A stretch of DNA of 64,000 nt, taken from contig CM060082.1 of NCBI GenBank assembly GCA_030533445.1, forward strand, positions 37,012,817 through 37,076,816. The letters are read 5' to 3'. The notes beneath the pieces are model-generated. The model ran no database searches. It had not been told where the DNA came from and saw only the letters and a program-made list of their open reading frames with translations. This DNA is from Cyprinodon diabolis. Lineage: Eukaryota; Chordata; Actinopteri; Cyprinodontiformes; Cyprinodontidae. Every line of letters begins with the position of its first letter. The stretch's first letter is position 1. Shown piece after piece: positions 32,294 to 42,918 of the stretch. The position numbers and the translations under genes are program-made.

Positions 32294-32675
32294 CACTGCA
32301 AAAACGATCTGAAATTAAGTAAAAATTTCTTAAATCAAGTGTATTTACCCTTAATTTGAGCAGGTAAATAAGATAGTTTGCCAATGGATTGAGTATTTTT
32401 ACACTTAAAATAAGTCAATTAGATAATATGCACTTGAAATAAGACAATGCAATTGATTTTCCTGATTTCAAATTCAATTCAATTCAATTCAGTTTATTTA
32501 TATAGCGCCAAATTCACAACACATGTCATCTCAAGGCACTTTACAGTTCAACCAGATCAATGTAAATTGTCTTGTTCCATTGGCAAAGTGTCTCATTTAC
32601 CTCCTCAATTTAGGATAAAATGCACTTATTTTAAGAAAAAAATGACTTATTTCGATTGACATTTTTTGCAGTGTA
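32294..32675 (+). mobile_element. MITE family M1 copy, interrupted
   Basis: Begins CACTGCAAAAACGATCTGAA and ends TTTTTTGCAGTGTA. The middle (about 32470-32565) is replaced by CAATTCAGTTTATTTATATA followed by GCGCCAAATTCACAACAC. That phrase belongs to another dispersed fish repeat, also present at 43877. Confidence 0.75.
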
Positions 32676-32954
32676 ACATCTGCATCCGCAAACCAGATTT
32701 AAAAGAAAACTTTCTTAATGACTGACGACACCAACTTTCTAACTACTTTTCTGCTTAAAAACATCTTAAACATATTTTTTTTACAAGCTTAAGGCATTGA
32801 AACAACATTTGAACACTCATCTTTATCGGCTAGTGGCACTGATGGTGGAACAAATACTGCAGCTGAACACAACCCTGGGAAAGGTATCATCCGATCAACG
32901 TCAATCTCTATTTCTAAATTTATAGAGGCCTTTCATGTTCAGTTTGACCAGAAC

Positions 32955-33150
32955 GCTGGGTTGTGGCCTAGTGGTTAGGGGATTACGCTTGTAATCCAGA
33001 GGCTCTGAGTTCAAGCCCCACTCCTATGGACTGACACTCTGGGTCCCTGAGTAAGACCCAGGGCGCCGCACAATGGCAGCCAACTGCTCCCCAAGGGGAT
33101 GGGTTAAATGCAGAACTGAATTTCTTCATTATGAGATTAATAAAAGTTAA
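32955..33150 (+). mobile_element. tRNA-derived SINE, copy 4
   Basis: A box TGGCCTAGTGGTTAGGG and B box GAGTTCAAGCCCC are both clear, as in a Pol III promoter. Then CTGGGTCCCTGAGTAAGACC, CTGCTCCCCAAGGGGATGGG and the tail ATGAGATTAATAAAAGTTAA. It is the only plus-strand copy of the family here. Confidence 0.85.
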
Positions 33151-33159
33151 TTTATAATT

Positions 33160-34915
33160 ATTATTTAGGTAGCACACACATCATCTTTATCTTATTTAAA
33201 TCTTATATCTTATTTGTACATAGAATCTTATATTTCTCTCTTCTATAAATGGTTGCACTGCAAGACAAAAATTTCCCTTTATTAAGGGATTAATAAAGTA
33301 ATACTGATTCTTTGGCAAAATTCAAAGAGCCATTTTAATCTAGATTAATCTAGAATAATTCCAAGATTACAGTGAGATAAATCTAGATTTAAAAGATGTA
33401 TCTATGCCCGCCACTTTATATACAAGCTTTTGTCATACATTTGCTGCTGCATCTCATTTGTTTGTTGCTTTTCCTTTGTATGATGATCTCCTTGAAAGCA
33501 AGATGCTTCATTTCAAGGGGCTTATCGTTTGAAATAAATAAATACATGCTAAATTGTCATGCAAATATTATTTCTATATCTTTTATCAAGTTTTTGTCAT
33601 CTAAAATTGGAGTTTAAGGTCTAAAATACCTTATATTTTATATATACATTTTTATTTTCAAGGATGTCCTAGAAGGGTATTAATTTGTCTTTTCCCATGG
33701 CCATTTCTTTTTGAGCCAGTTTTCTCAAAATTTAATTATGGACTCAACATAACAATAAAGCGTTGGGTAGCAGATTTGGATAACTGTGCAAATCCAGAGA
33801 GGTTTTCTCACTGCTCTGTTTTTCTCCTTTAGTATTGTTTATTCCAAATCTTTATGATAGTCCATGGATTCATTCTCCAATGAGAAACAGACAGAGGAAT
33901 GGATAATATAAAAGATCAGAGCAACAGTTAATCATGGCGCCCCAGACTCTTATATGCAATGTTTACATTCCTTTTATGAACAAATGAACAAAGCCCCTAT
34001 ATGGACATTTCTACATGTGTCTTCCTGTATCTTTTTCTCATTATCGAACAGGACATTACAATAACATTATTATGAGTTTCTTAATCATCACAAACCACGG
34101 GATGCTCACATCGTATTAAGATTTACCCCCTAAAAGCCGCCAGACATTTGTTCTCATCTCATGACATCAACTTCCTGTATGTTTAGGTTGAACTCCAGAT
34201 GAACTATATACAGGATAGAAGCCTGCAAGCGCACTTAGAATTAAGTTCTGCAAAAGAGCTTATGATCTTATTCATACATGCTTAAGTGGAAACAGAAGTA
34301 AAAGTTGCAGGACAACAACCTGAGAATGTTGGGACTCAAAGATATGAAATTAGACCCACCAGTCAGCAGCTTTTATCCCCACATGTAACTGACCCATCAA
34401 AAGATTTATGTGATATAGGCTCAACATGATTTACTTCCTGTTGTTAAATCTAGTAGAAGTAAAATGCTTCTGATGATAGTAAATTTACAATGCAATCCAC
34501 TTGCATGTGACTACCTACAGTAATGCTAACTGTCCTGTCAATAAACACAGTGCTGCTTAAATTAACTAGGACACAGCAGAGGAGTTATGCTGGTATGGGA
34601 AGTCAGGGATGTTGATGATTTGACTCCTCTGTTACTACATTTAGGAAAAGGGACATGATAGAAATGTAATATGAATATTTTGCTACATATTTCGCTTTGA
34701 TGAAATGTTGTATAAATGTAGAGCTGTGCTTCTCTTTAGTTAAGCTGGCTATCTTATTTCACTGGACATTGAGTCAGAAGCTTAATGGACACCAATTAGT
34801 CTCTACCCATCTTCAGATAAAGATTGACACCCGTTGTCATCGTTCTATTTTTCCTTTCTTTTTTTGAAAACCAGATTTTTATATGAAGCATGGTCATAGC
34901 CATGGTTCTTAACTT
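33160..34915. other. Unassigned AT-rich DNA
   Basis: No exon or element end supported. 33720-34260 is somewhat GC-richer and may be an old retroelement, but no coding motif is visible. Confidence 0.4.
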
Positions 34916-34921
34916 CAAGCG

Positions 34922-35435
34922 CAGGGGGCTGCAACTTCGACTCTAGAGCCACATCTGGATCAATGGACCATCTAAAGCTTTTTATAGTGGCTAAAAGTTA
35001 TATAAATAACTAATGAATGAATGGACTATAATGATAAATAACAGTCTTAGAAGCGTTTGTACTTCAAATAAAGACTATTTGAATTGAATTCTTATCACAG
35101 AATGACGTTAAAAGCACCAAAATTTTGTTTTAAGAGCTATTTTTATTAGCTTGTGAATTATGTATTTCATTATAATTGTTTGATATCAAAATATACCCTA
35201 TAGAAGAAAATCCATGTCATTCTATATCATTTCATGTTTTCTCTTTCTTTAAAACCTAAAAATACAAATAAGCTGTTGGTTGTTCAAGATGGTATCAGAA
35301 TACTATGGCAAACCTTTAATAAAAATATGCTGTGTTTTATTTTAAAGTCATGAAATCTTTTGTGGTTCTAAATGGCTTTTACTTAGCTGGACTCAGGGCA
35401 AAGTGGCTCTCTGGATGAAAGGTTGCAGACCCCTG
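34922..35435. mobile_element. hAT-like MITE
   Basis: Left end CAGGGGGCTGCAACTTCGAC with AGAGCCACATCTGG. Right end GTGGCTCTCTGGATGAAAGG then TTGCAGACCCCTG. The ends are inverted (CAGGGG-CTGCAAC / GTTGCAGACCCCTG) and the interior is AT-rich and non-coding. I see no matching 8-bp flank. Confidence 0.65.
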
Positions 35436-35805
35436 ATCTAGGACATCTATGTTTGCAAAAGGAGGAACAAACTATTCCATGCACATATGGATGTTTGATC
35501 AACAGGGCTGTATAATCTGGAAGTGTGAATGTGGAGGATCCTTCTACCGCCACCACAAAGTTGTTGCGTAGTTTTCTTAGTTAATATTCATTTCCAGGTT
35601 TAGTTTGGTTTGTTTATTTTAGATGTGTATTTTCAAATGGGTGGTTAATATATCTGAATGGTTTAACTCACACAGGCACACACAAATGCAAATCAGCTGG
35701 AGGTGGAAGCCAGGAACAAACCATTTTCCCAAAGAGGGGGTGTTTGTTTAAGTTGACATCTATTCATAGATTTTGTCACCTTAATATTAGTGTATTATTT
35801 GTTTC

Positions 35806-36294
35806 TGTCACAGTCCTGGTTCTGTTATGTTTTCTTTTGAGTATTCAGTTTAACTTTGCTCCAGGTTTTCTAGTGTTATTGTTTTAATTCTAATTTTGTT
35901 GTTTTCTGGTTATATTTCAGTTTTCAGGTTTTTATTTGTTGCCTTCTGCTGCCCTCTTGTGTTGGTCTCCTTTTTCCCTAGCTCCTTAGACTGCTCTCTT
36001 CACACCTGCTCCCAATCTGCTCGTTAGTTCTCTCTTTGTTCAGATAGCTATAAATACTCTCCATGTGCAGTTCCTCAGTGCTGGTTCCTTGTCTAACTTC
36101 CTCCAACTTCGTCTTACTGTGTCTTCCTTGTCCTGATTGTTTTCCCCTGAAGTCTCCATGCTTTCTGGTTTGTTTTACTTTTGTCTTGTTTGATTTTGAT
36201 TCTGCCTTGTTGTCTGTTAAACTCTCATTAAATCTACAAGAAACTTGCCCCTGCCTCTGCATTTGGCTCCTCAAACCACAATCAAACCCTGACA
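35806..36294 (+). mobile_element. Solo LTR with exact GTTTC duplication
   Basis: Runs TGTCACAGTCCTGG to AATCAAACCCTGACA, with TATAAATACTCTCC (TATA-like) in the middle and CTCATTAAATCTACAAGAAA (poly(A)-signal-like ATTAAA) near the end. The 5-bp flanks GTTTC (35801-35805 and 36295-36299) are identical. There is no internal coding region. Confidence 0.8.
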
Positions 36295-36299
36295 GTTTC

Positions 36300-36710
36300 A
36301 TTTGTTTAATGTTTTAGTTTTGTATGGATTTTTTTATTTTTTTATTTGCTGTTTCTCTGTTATATTGTGCCTCCCTCATGTGGTAAGTTTAGGCTATTCC
36401 ACACCTATTTAAGCAGCTTCTGTTCTTTGTCAGTAGGTCAGTTCACCTCAGTTGAGTTGGGCCCAAAACCATGTTATTTATAATTTAATCTATTTTGTGT
36501 TGCCTTTTGATCCCTTGTTTATTTTTTTTAATTTACATAATTCAATCAATTTAATTAATATTTTATTTATTTAAATTATATTTTTATTTAATCTTATTTA
36601 AATCTGGTCCTTTACAATTAACATTACATTTTAAATAAACTAGTAAAACAAAGACATCACTTTTTTGTCAGAATGTATATTCCTTCTCTATATACATTAA
36701 TTTCAGATAA
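36300..36710 (-). mobile_element. Partial hAT element copy (same family as 20237-21701)
   Basis: 36360-36480 matches the reverse complement of about 21120-21265: TGTGCCTCCCTCATGTGG, TTTAAGCAGC, GTTCTTTG, GTTGAGTTGGGCCC and CATGTTATTTATAA. GGTCCTTTACAATTAAC (36605) matches the 21005 region likewise. No transposase code remains. Confidence 0.65.
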
Positions 36711-37340
36711 ATCTTGATTTGTTTTTATGGGCAATTCTCTATACGTTGCCCCTGGCAACCACCATTTTGAAAAGGACTTTGAAGTCCATGGGCTATGTCC
36801 GAATATCTGCCCTAATCACTATCCTAACCGCATTAAAACTGTCTATGTGCACTAAACTGTTCTGCTGACACCAATAACCATTATACTGATAAACAGACAA
36901 GTGATTTATTATATTATTAAAAAGGGGATTTTCATCTAAAGGAATAAAATACAACACAAAGAAATACAATACAGCTTTCCACACTGAAAACAAAAGAACA
37001 AATACAAATATATATATATTTACAGAACTAAAAAAAAATAAGTAATAGCAATGTGCAAAAGAGACAAAATAATTAATAAATGTCAAATTTGTTAATAATT
37101 CTGTAGTCTGGGGGGGGGCATGACTTTCTGAGGGAGGTGTTGTACAGATTGATGCATACATTATGTTTTAATGAATATTTTCATTAAAACGTAGTTATTA
37201 TTTGAAACAATTATGTTTTATTCGTGAAACCAGCTGTTCTAAATGATTATTTTGCTGCTGGATGATGGAAGGAAACGCCCACTGCAGAGAGCAGAGGACC
37301 CCTTCTGATAGCTGCTACTGTAAAACATCCAGCGTCCTTT
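36711..37340. other. Unassigned DNA with a truncated MITE start
   Basis: GGCTATGTCCGAATATCTGC at 36790 followed by CCTAATCACTAT resembles the start of the MITE at 50261. Nothing else is supported. Confidence 0.35.
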
Positions 37341-37358
37341 ATTTCCCATGTGTTTCAG

Positions 37359-37455
37359 CTTCTGGCAGACAGGATGAGCTCACTTTTCTGTGCTCCCTTC
37401 CGAAGGAATCTGGGAAGAAACTCCAACGTGGAAGAAGGGAACGAATATCATGAAG
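37359..37455 (+). CDS. Candidate orphan coding exon (hypothetical)
   Basis: A good acceptor (pyrimidine-rich, TGTGTTTCAG|C) and a consensus donor (GAAG|GTAAGG) bound 97 bases. From the ATG at 37374 the frame reads MSSLFCAPFRRNLGRNSN, then VEEGNEYHE into the donor. I do not recognise the peptide. No partner exon is visible nearby, so it could be a chance exon, a non-coding transcript exon or one piece of a gene with large introns. Confidence 0.2.
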
Positions 37456-38204
37456 GTAAGGGTATGATTTTGATAGTTTTGCAAAAGGGGAAACTTTACA
37501 GATCAATTTTAAGCTTAGGTTTGCAGAAGGATATGTTCCTAACAAAACTTTGGACCAACCTATTTGTCCCTACCAATGAGACGATGTAACCTGCAGATAA
37601 CATGTTTATAACTCACAACATAATGCTGTGGCAAAAGTCGCTTGTTTTCCTCTAGCAGCTGACTGGCTGTTGCTTTTCTCAACCTAAAAACATTTAAACC
37701 TGTTATTAGTTATTAGTTTACAGTGACTGTTTTTTTCCGAGCCACCATTGAACGCACCATGAGCATACGCATGCAGATGTTCCGACAGGTCTTGATGCTG
37801 AGCAGAGCTGAACGTGAGCTTCACGATTTTTAGCAAACCAGCAGCAAGGAGCAAGAAACATTTTTTTTCTTCTTCAAACATGGCATGTTGTGTAACATTT
37901 TTTGAAATCAGACTTGTTACTTAAATGGTTAAACATGACAATATATCATTATGTTTAGAAAGTCAACAATAATTTCAAAAAGCTTGCTACTTCTGTGACA
38001 GCTAGTTATTTTATTCTTGGAATAAATCCAATCCTCTTTCATTTTCCAGCAGGCTTTATGCTCATAGTCCTTCACATATTTAAAATAAATCTTTTGGTCA
38101 CAAAAGATAATAAGAAGAGTCGGGGAAGAGATAGACATATCTTTGATATAAATGTGACTTCAAACCGTCACTAAATAACTTTTCAACCCTCATAGAATAT
38201 TTTC
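37456..38204. other. Unassigned DNA
   Basis: No gene or element end supported. Confidence 0.35.
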
Positions 38205-38850
38205 TGTCATGATCTTGGTGCTAATGAGTGGCTTGATTTCTCATTCCATTCTCCTGCATAGCTCCGCCCAGTTTCTCATTACTGCTCATCTGTTTCAAAT
38301 GCTCCAGTCTCTATTAAAGCTGCCTTCTTCTGGTCATCAGTGCTACATTGCTTGGAAAGAGTCTTCTAGCAGATATTATTGTTTCTGATTGCATGATCCC
38401 GACCCGTTCTGCCTTTGGACTTCTGAGCCTGCCTCTTCCTGTTCTGTTTGCCTGACCTGTATCCGGACTCCTGCTGGATTCTGCCTATTTACCGAACCTG
38501 GAACTGCTGCCTGACACTGTCCTGAATTTCCCTTTGGTACCTATTCGTATCTCTGATCTTCTGGGCACGACTCCTGTGAAATTCTTCCACACCGGCTTTG
38601 GCTTCGCCCGTTGGATTGCCCTGCCTTCCTTCCTCTGCTCGGTTCTGAGCTTCTGCTTGTCATTCGACCTCCGGGGCTACAGCCTCAGGGATGCTCTGGC
38701 AGGCGCCTGCCCCGTCTTGGTGGGAGCCGAGCGGCTGGAATCAACCTCGTCCTCGTCCTAGTTCTGGCCACGCCGCCGCAGCTCTTCCACAGAGACAGGG
38801 CATGCTCCAGCGAGACATTATACTAGATCTGAGTGCTAAGTGACTCACTA
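38205..38850 (+). mobile_element. LTR-like sequence, 3' boundary unclear
   Basis: Begins TGTCATGATCTTGGTGC, like the LTRs at 47817 (plus) and 9837-12862 (minus). It is followed by pyrimidine-rich CCTGCCTCTTCCTGTTCTG text and a GC-rich stretch. No poly(A) signal or CA terminus with target duplication is seen, so it is probably truncated. Confidence 0.45.
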
Positions 38851-39022
38851 AGATGCATCGCGATAAGAAGAGAGGGACAAAAGGTAGAAAAAATAATCTA
38901 AGTCTATTCTATTATAATTTCTGTATCTGTATACTGGGTCTGTTCTATATGTTGTCTTCTCAATTCAGAGGGCCCCATGCCTGTCTTTGCCTAGGGCCCC
39001 AAATTTCCTAAGTCCGCCCCTG

Positions 39023-39266
39023 CTCACAAGTAAAGCCTGGACTTCTTCAAGGTAGACTCTGAATTATCTAAAGACTCAATTAATCATCTGACTGCCTGGC
39101 TAATCAAACTGTCCGTCTCTGCAGACATCAGTGGATCCAACCCGGACCAGTACCTGAACCAGTTCACATCTTTGTGTGAAAACCTTTGTCAATAAACTCT
39201 GTTAAATTTTTACTCAGCCTCCGTTTGTGTTCTGCATGTGGGTTTAGCCTTAAACCAATCATGACA
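39023..39266 (+). repeat. 5' LTR remnant of the chromovirus
   Basis: Corresponds base for base to 43393-43636 of the 3' LTR. About 474 bp that precede this point in the 3' LTR are absent, including the TGTTGGGAG start. It ends CCAATCATGACA. Confidence 0.9.
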
Positions 39267-40281
39267 GAACACTGCGGCCAAACACAAAGCCCAGCAGATC
39301 ACCTCCGGAGGAGGCTTGAGGAGCAAGATGCTCAAATCCTTGGACATGCGCACACCCTCCGTGAGTTACACACTAAAGTTGAACATCAGAACCAAGTGTT
39401 ACAGGCATACGCTGGCTACCTGAGGGATGCTAACGCCACGCCAGCAGTACGTCCTGTTCCGGAACCACTTCCACCCCGAAGGTCACCAACTGTGACGTCA
39501 TTTCCGGAGTTCCGTCCGAGTCCTCCTGAAAGATTTTCAGGTAATCAAAAGGATTGTAAAGGATTTTTGTTCCATTTTCTCTTGCTTTTTGAGCACTCCC
39601 CCAGCAGTTTTCCGAATGATAGGAAGAAGATTTAGAAGAATGGGCGGAGGCAAGGTTCTCTTCTGAGTCCAGCTTTTCATGTACTTTTTCTGAGTTTTTA
39701 TCTGAGTTTTTAACCATGACTCTGACAAAACTATTGATTCCCGAGCCCTGCTAAATTTAAAGCAGGGAAATTCAACAGTGGCTGAGTTCTCCATTGACTT
39801 CCGGGTTAAAGCCGCAGCCTCAGGTTGGAACGAGTGTGCACTTAAGAGTGCTTATTTTAAGGCTTTAAATGATAACATCAAAGACGAACTCGCCACAATC
39901 GACGAACCTGCTAGTTTGGAGGATTTAATCCGTTTAACCATCAGATTGGATAATAGACTTCGGACTAGAAATAACTCTAGGCAAAGAAGCCTCAATTTTT
40001 CTGTTTCTGCTCCTGCATTTAACAATGCTTCTGTTTTTTCTGGATCCCCAGAACCCAGTTCCAAGCCAAGGTCTATGAACCAGACTCTTTCAGTGCCTGT
40101 CCATGTCTCTCACTCAGAAGGAACGGAAGCCGAACCCATGCAGATTGGACACACAAGGGTATCCCCTGAAGAAAGACAACAAAGATTTAGAGGAAATCTG
40201 TGTCTGTACTGTTGTGAGACTGGCCATTTTATTGCTTCATGCCCGGCTAAATCAAAAGCCAGGGCCCGTCAGAGGATTTGA
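39261..40281 (+). pseudogene. gag: Chromovirus gag, frameshifted
   Basis: Structural capsid/nucleocapsid protein of the retrotransposon. The first ATG (39261) lies in the last bases of the LTR. The frame continues through RRLEEQDAQILGHAHTLREL (coiled-coil-like) and FPEFRPSPPERFSGNQ to a stop at 39635. The capsid then continues in other frames (EWAEARFSSESSFSC near 39650) and resumes at about 39740-40281 with NSTVAEFSIDFRVKAAASGW. A CCHC zinc knuckle, CLYCCETGHFIASC (C-X2-C-X4-H-X4-C), lies near its end. At least one small deletion and frameshift break it. pol follows in the -1 frame, overlapping the gag stop. Confidence 0.85.
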
Positions 40282-41143
40282 GGAGTCTGACGGGCCATCT
40301 AAAATCTGAAAAAACTCCTCATTTATTTTTGCCTGCTACCCTTTTCTTTTCTAACCAGAATCTCACTTTATCAGCTTTCATCGACTCTGGGTGCGAAATA
40401 AATCTCATTGATTCAGATCTGGTCCAGCAGTTAAAGATTGAGACTGTCCCTTTAACTAAGCCTCTCAGAGTATCTGCTATAGATGGAAAGAAGCTTCATC
40501 AAGTCACTCATCAGACACAACCTTTAGAACTTCTAATCTCTGGAAACCATCGTGAGACATTAACATTTTTTGTTTTTCCCTCTGCATGCTCCCCTCTGGT
40601 GCTGGGATTCGAGTGGCTGGAACGTCACAACCCCCATATCAACTGGGCTGAACGCCACATTGAGTCTTGGTCCACTTCCTGTCATGAGTCATTCCTTCGT
40701 TCTGCGGCTCCTGCTATTCAGTCCCCTAGAGGTAGGGGGGAGATGGACTCTCCCGACCTTACTTCTGTTCCTCCCGAGTATCATGTTCTGGCACCAGTCT
40801 TCAGTAAGGTCAGTGTGACGTCTCTTCCACCTCACAGACCATATGACTGCGCCATTGATTTACTACCAGGAGCTCCCCTTCCCAGCAGTAGACTATATAA
40901 CATCTCCAAACCAGAACGCAAAACCATAGAGAAATATATCAATGAGTCTCTAGCTGCTAGAATTATTCGTGGACTCCCGTCGACGAGGTCGCGGTTGGCA
41001 GTACCTCGTCGACTGGGAGGGCTACGGTCCGGAGGACCGCACTTGGGTTCCTGGCTCATTTATCCTCGATCCATCCCTGATCGAGGATTATGAGAAGTCC
41101 CTCCCGTCTACTTCCTCGGGACTGCCAAGAGGCGGTCGTTGAG
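40278..41143 (+). pseudogene. pol: Chromovirus pol part 1: protease and RT start, then a chromodomain-segment insertion
   Basis: The aspartic protease is visible as LSAFIDSGCEINLIDSDLV (D-S-G active site) with LVLGFEWLERHNPHINW. The RT N-terminal edge follows ([38 protein letters not shown]) and stops at 40968. From 40969 the DNA is a near copy of 42734-42908, read here out of its native frame, and the pol frame terminates at 41093. No palm motifs or YxDD box are present anywhere in the element. Confidence 0.88.
40969..41143 (+). repeat. Ectopic 175-bp copy of the chromodomain/3' pol segment
   Basis: Matches 42734-42908 over 175 bases with about three substitutions. It begins at GTGGACTCCCGTCG and ends at GGTCGTTGAG, exactly at the pol stop codon of the donor. 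It replaces the RT core between the RT N-terminus and the connection/RNase H domain. Confidence 0.95.
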
Positions 41144-42242
41144 CGGAGAAGCTCTACCCCTCACAACTCTGACTTCTGTGAAGAAGACATTTCAATGGAC
41201 ACCTGAAGCCGAAAATGCTTTCAATAAATTAAAAAACCTGTTTTCCAGAGCACCCATCCTTATCCAGCCAGATCCCTCTAAACAGTTTATCTTAGAGGTG
41301 GATGCATCTGACTCCGTGTTAGGAGCTGTTTTATCTCAACAGTCAGACTCTGACCAGAAAACTCACCCCTGTGCATTCTTTTCACGCAGACTCTCACCAG
41401 CGGAACAAAATTATGATGTTGGAGACCGAGAACTTCTTGCCATTAAACTCGCCCTGGAGGAATGGAGACACTGGCTCGGGGGGGCCGAGCATCCAATATT
41501 GGTTTGGACAGACCACAAAAACCTGGCTTATCTGCATTTGGCAAAACAATCCAACCCACGTCACTCAAGATGGTCATTATTCTTTTCTCATTTCAACCTC
41601 ATCATTTCTTACAGACCTGGTTCCAAGAACGTCAAGCCCGATTCTCTCTCTCGTCTGTACTCCGCTGATCAACCTGAGACACCCGAGCCTGTTCTTCCTG
41701 CCTCCTGTACGATTGGAGTCGTTTCCTGGGAGATCACTGATCTCATCAACTCTGCCCTGGCCTCTGAACCTGACCCAGGTAACGGTCTTCCAAATAAAAC
41801 TTATGTTCCGCCTTCCGTCAGATCCCGACTGATCCAGTGGATGCATGCCGCAAAATTCTCCGCCCATCCTGGAGTGAGCAGAACCATTGCCCTCATAACA
41901 AGACGTTTTTGGTGGCCATCACTTCACAGAGATGTTAAGGAGTATGTTCTGGCTTGTCCCATCTGCGCCAGAAATAAGACCTCTCACCAACCACCTTCTG
42001 GCGTGCTGCACCCTCTACCTGTTCCAACCTGTCCTTGGTCCCATATCGCTGTAGATTTTGTCACCGGTCTCCCGATTTCTAGAGGTATGTCCACCATTCT
42101 AACCATCGTCGACCGTTTTTCCAAGGCCTGTCACTTAATTCCCCTCAGGAAACTTCCCACTGCATTCCAGACGGCCCAGCTTCTCGTGAAGCATGTTTTC
42201 CGCCTCCATGGAATTCCTCAAGAAATCCTCTCTGATCATTGA
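41139..42242 (+). pseudogene. pol: Chromovirus pol part 2: RNase H and truncated integrase
   Basis: The connection and RNase H region starts [20 protein letters not shown] and includes [19 protein letters not shown], the RNase H catalytic region. The tether [18 protein letters not shown] follows. The integrase HHCC finger ([19 protein letters not shown]...CPICARNK) and the first catalytic Asp ([11 protein letters not shown]) are present. The frame ends at LSDH then TGA, where the next sequence ([19 protein letters not shown]) belongs to a much later part of the integrase core. A deletion at about 42239 therefore removed the region with the catalytic Glu. Confidence 0.88.
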
Positions 42243-42907
42243 AATCTGCTTCCACTGGTTTATCCCCGTTCCAAGTTTCCATAGGTTATCAGCCTCCACT
42301 CTTCCCTGCAGACGAGAGAGAGATAACGGTCAGATCAGTCCATCACCACATCCGCCGTTGTCAGCGTATCTGGAAAGACACCATCGCCACCCTCAACCGC
42401 TCATCTGCTTCAACAAAACGCTTCGCAGATTCCAAGAGACGTCCTGCCCCTGATTATACCATAGGCCAAGAGGTTTGGTTGTCAACACGTGACATTCCTC
42501 TCAAGGCCATTTCCAAGAACCTGTCACCCCGGTTCATCGGTCCTTATAAGATAGCTCAAATAATCAACCCCTCTGCTGTCCGCCTGCACCTGCCACCGTC
42601 TCTACGAATCCATCCTACGTTTCATGTTTCACAAATCAAACCTGTCGTCACTAGCTCCTTGTGCCCACCATCCGACTCCCCTCCACCTGCCCTGGACATC
42701 GATGGTCATCCTGCCTTCACAGTTCGCCGGATTGTGGACTCCCGTCGGCGAGGTCGCGGTTGGCAGTACCTCGTCGACTGGGAGGGCTACGGTCCGGAGG
42801 ACCGCACTTGGGTTCCTGGCTCATTTATCCTCAATCCATCCCTGATCGAGGATTATGAGAAGTCCCTCCCGTCTACTTCCTCGGGACCGCCAAGAGGCGG
42901 TCGTTGA
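42239..42907 (+). pseudogene. pol: Chromovirus pol part 3: integrase C-terminus with chromodomain
   Basis: The GPY/F-like block [19 protein letters not shown] and [12 protein letters not shown] precede a chromodomain. It reads [20 protein letters not shown] then [18 protein letters not shown] and LIEDYEKS, with the Y/W-x(n)-W-x2-Y aromatic pattern of chromovirus chromodomains. The domain usually tethers integration to histone-marked chromatin. The frame ends at TGA (42905-42907), just before the polypurine tract. Confidence 0.9.
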
Positions 42908-42918
42908 GAGGGGGGTAC

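Noticed and set aside
32955..33150. Functional tRNA gene suggested by A and B boxes
   Set aside because: The sequence after the B box does not complete a cloverleaf, and the unit recurs with a common 3' body, which identifies a SINE.
40832..41059. Minus-strand open frames across the chromovirus
   Set aside because: Shadows of pol coding sequence and of its duplicated chromodomain segment.
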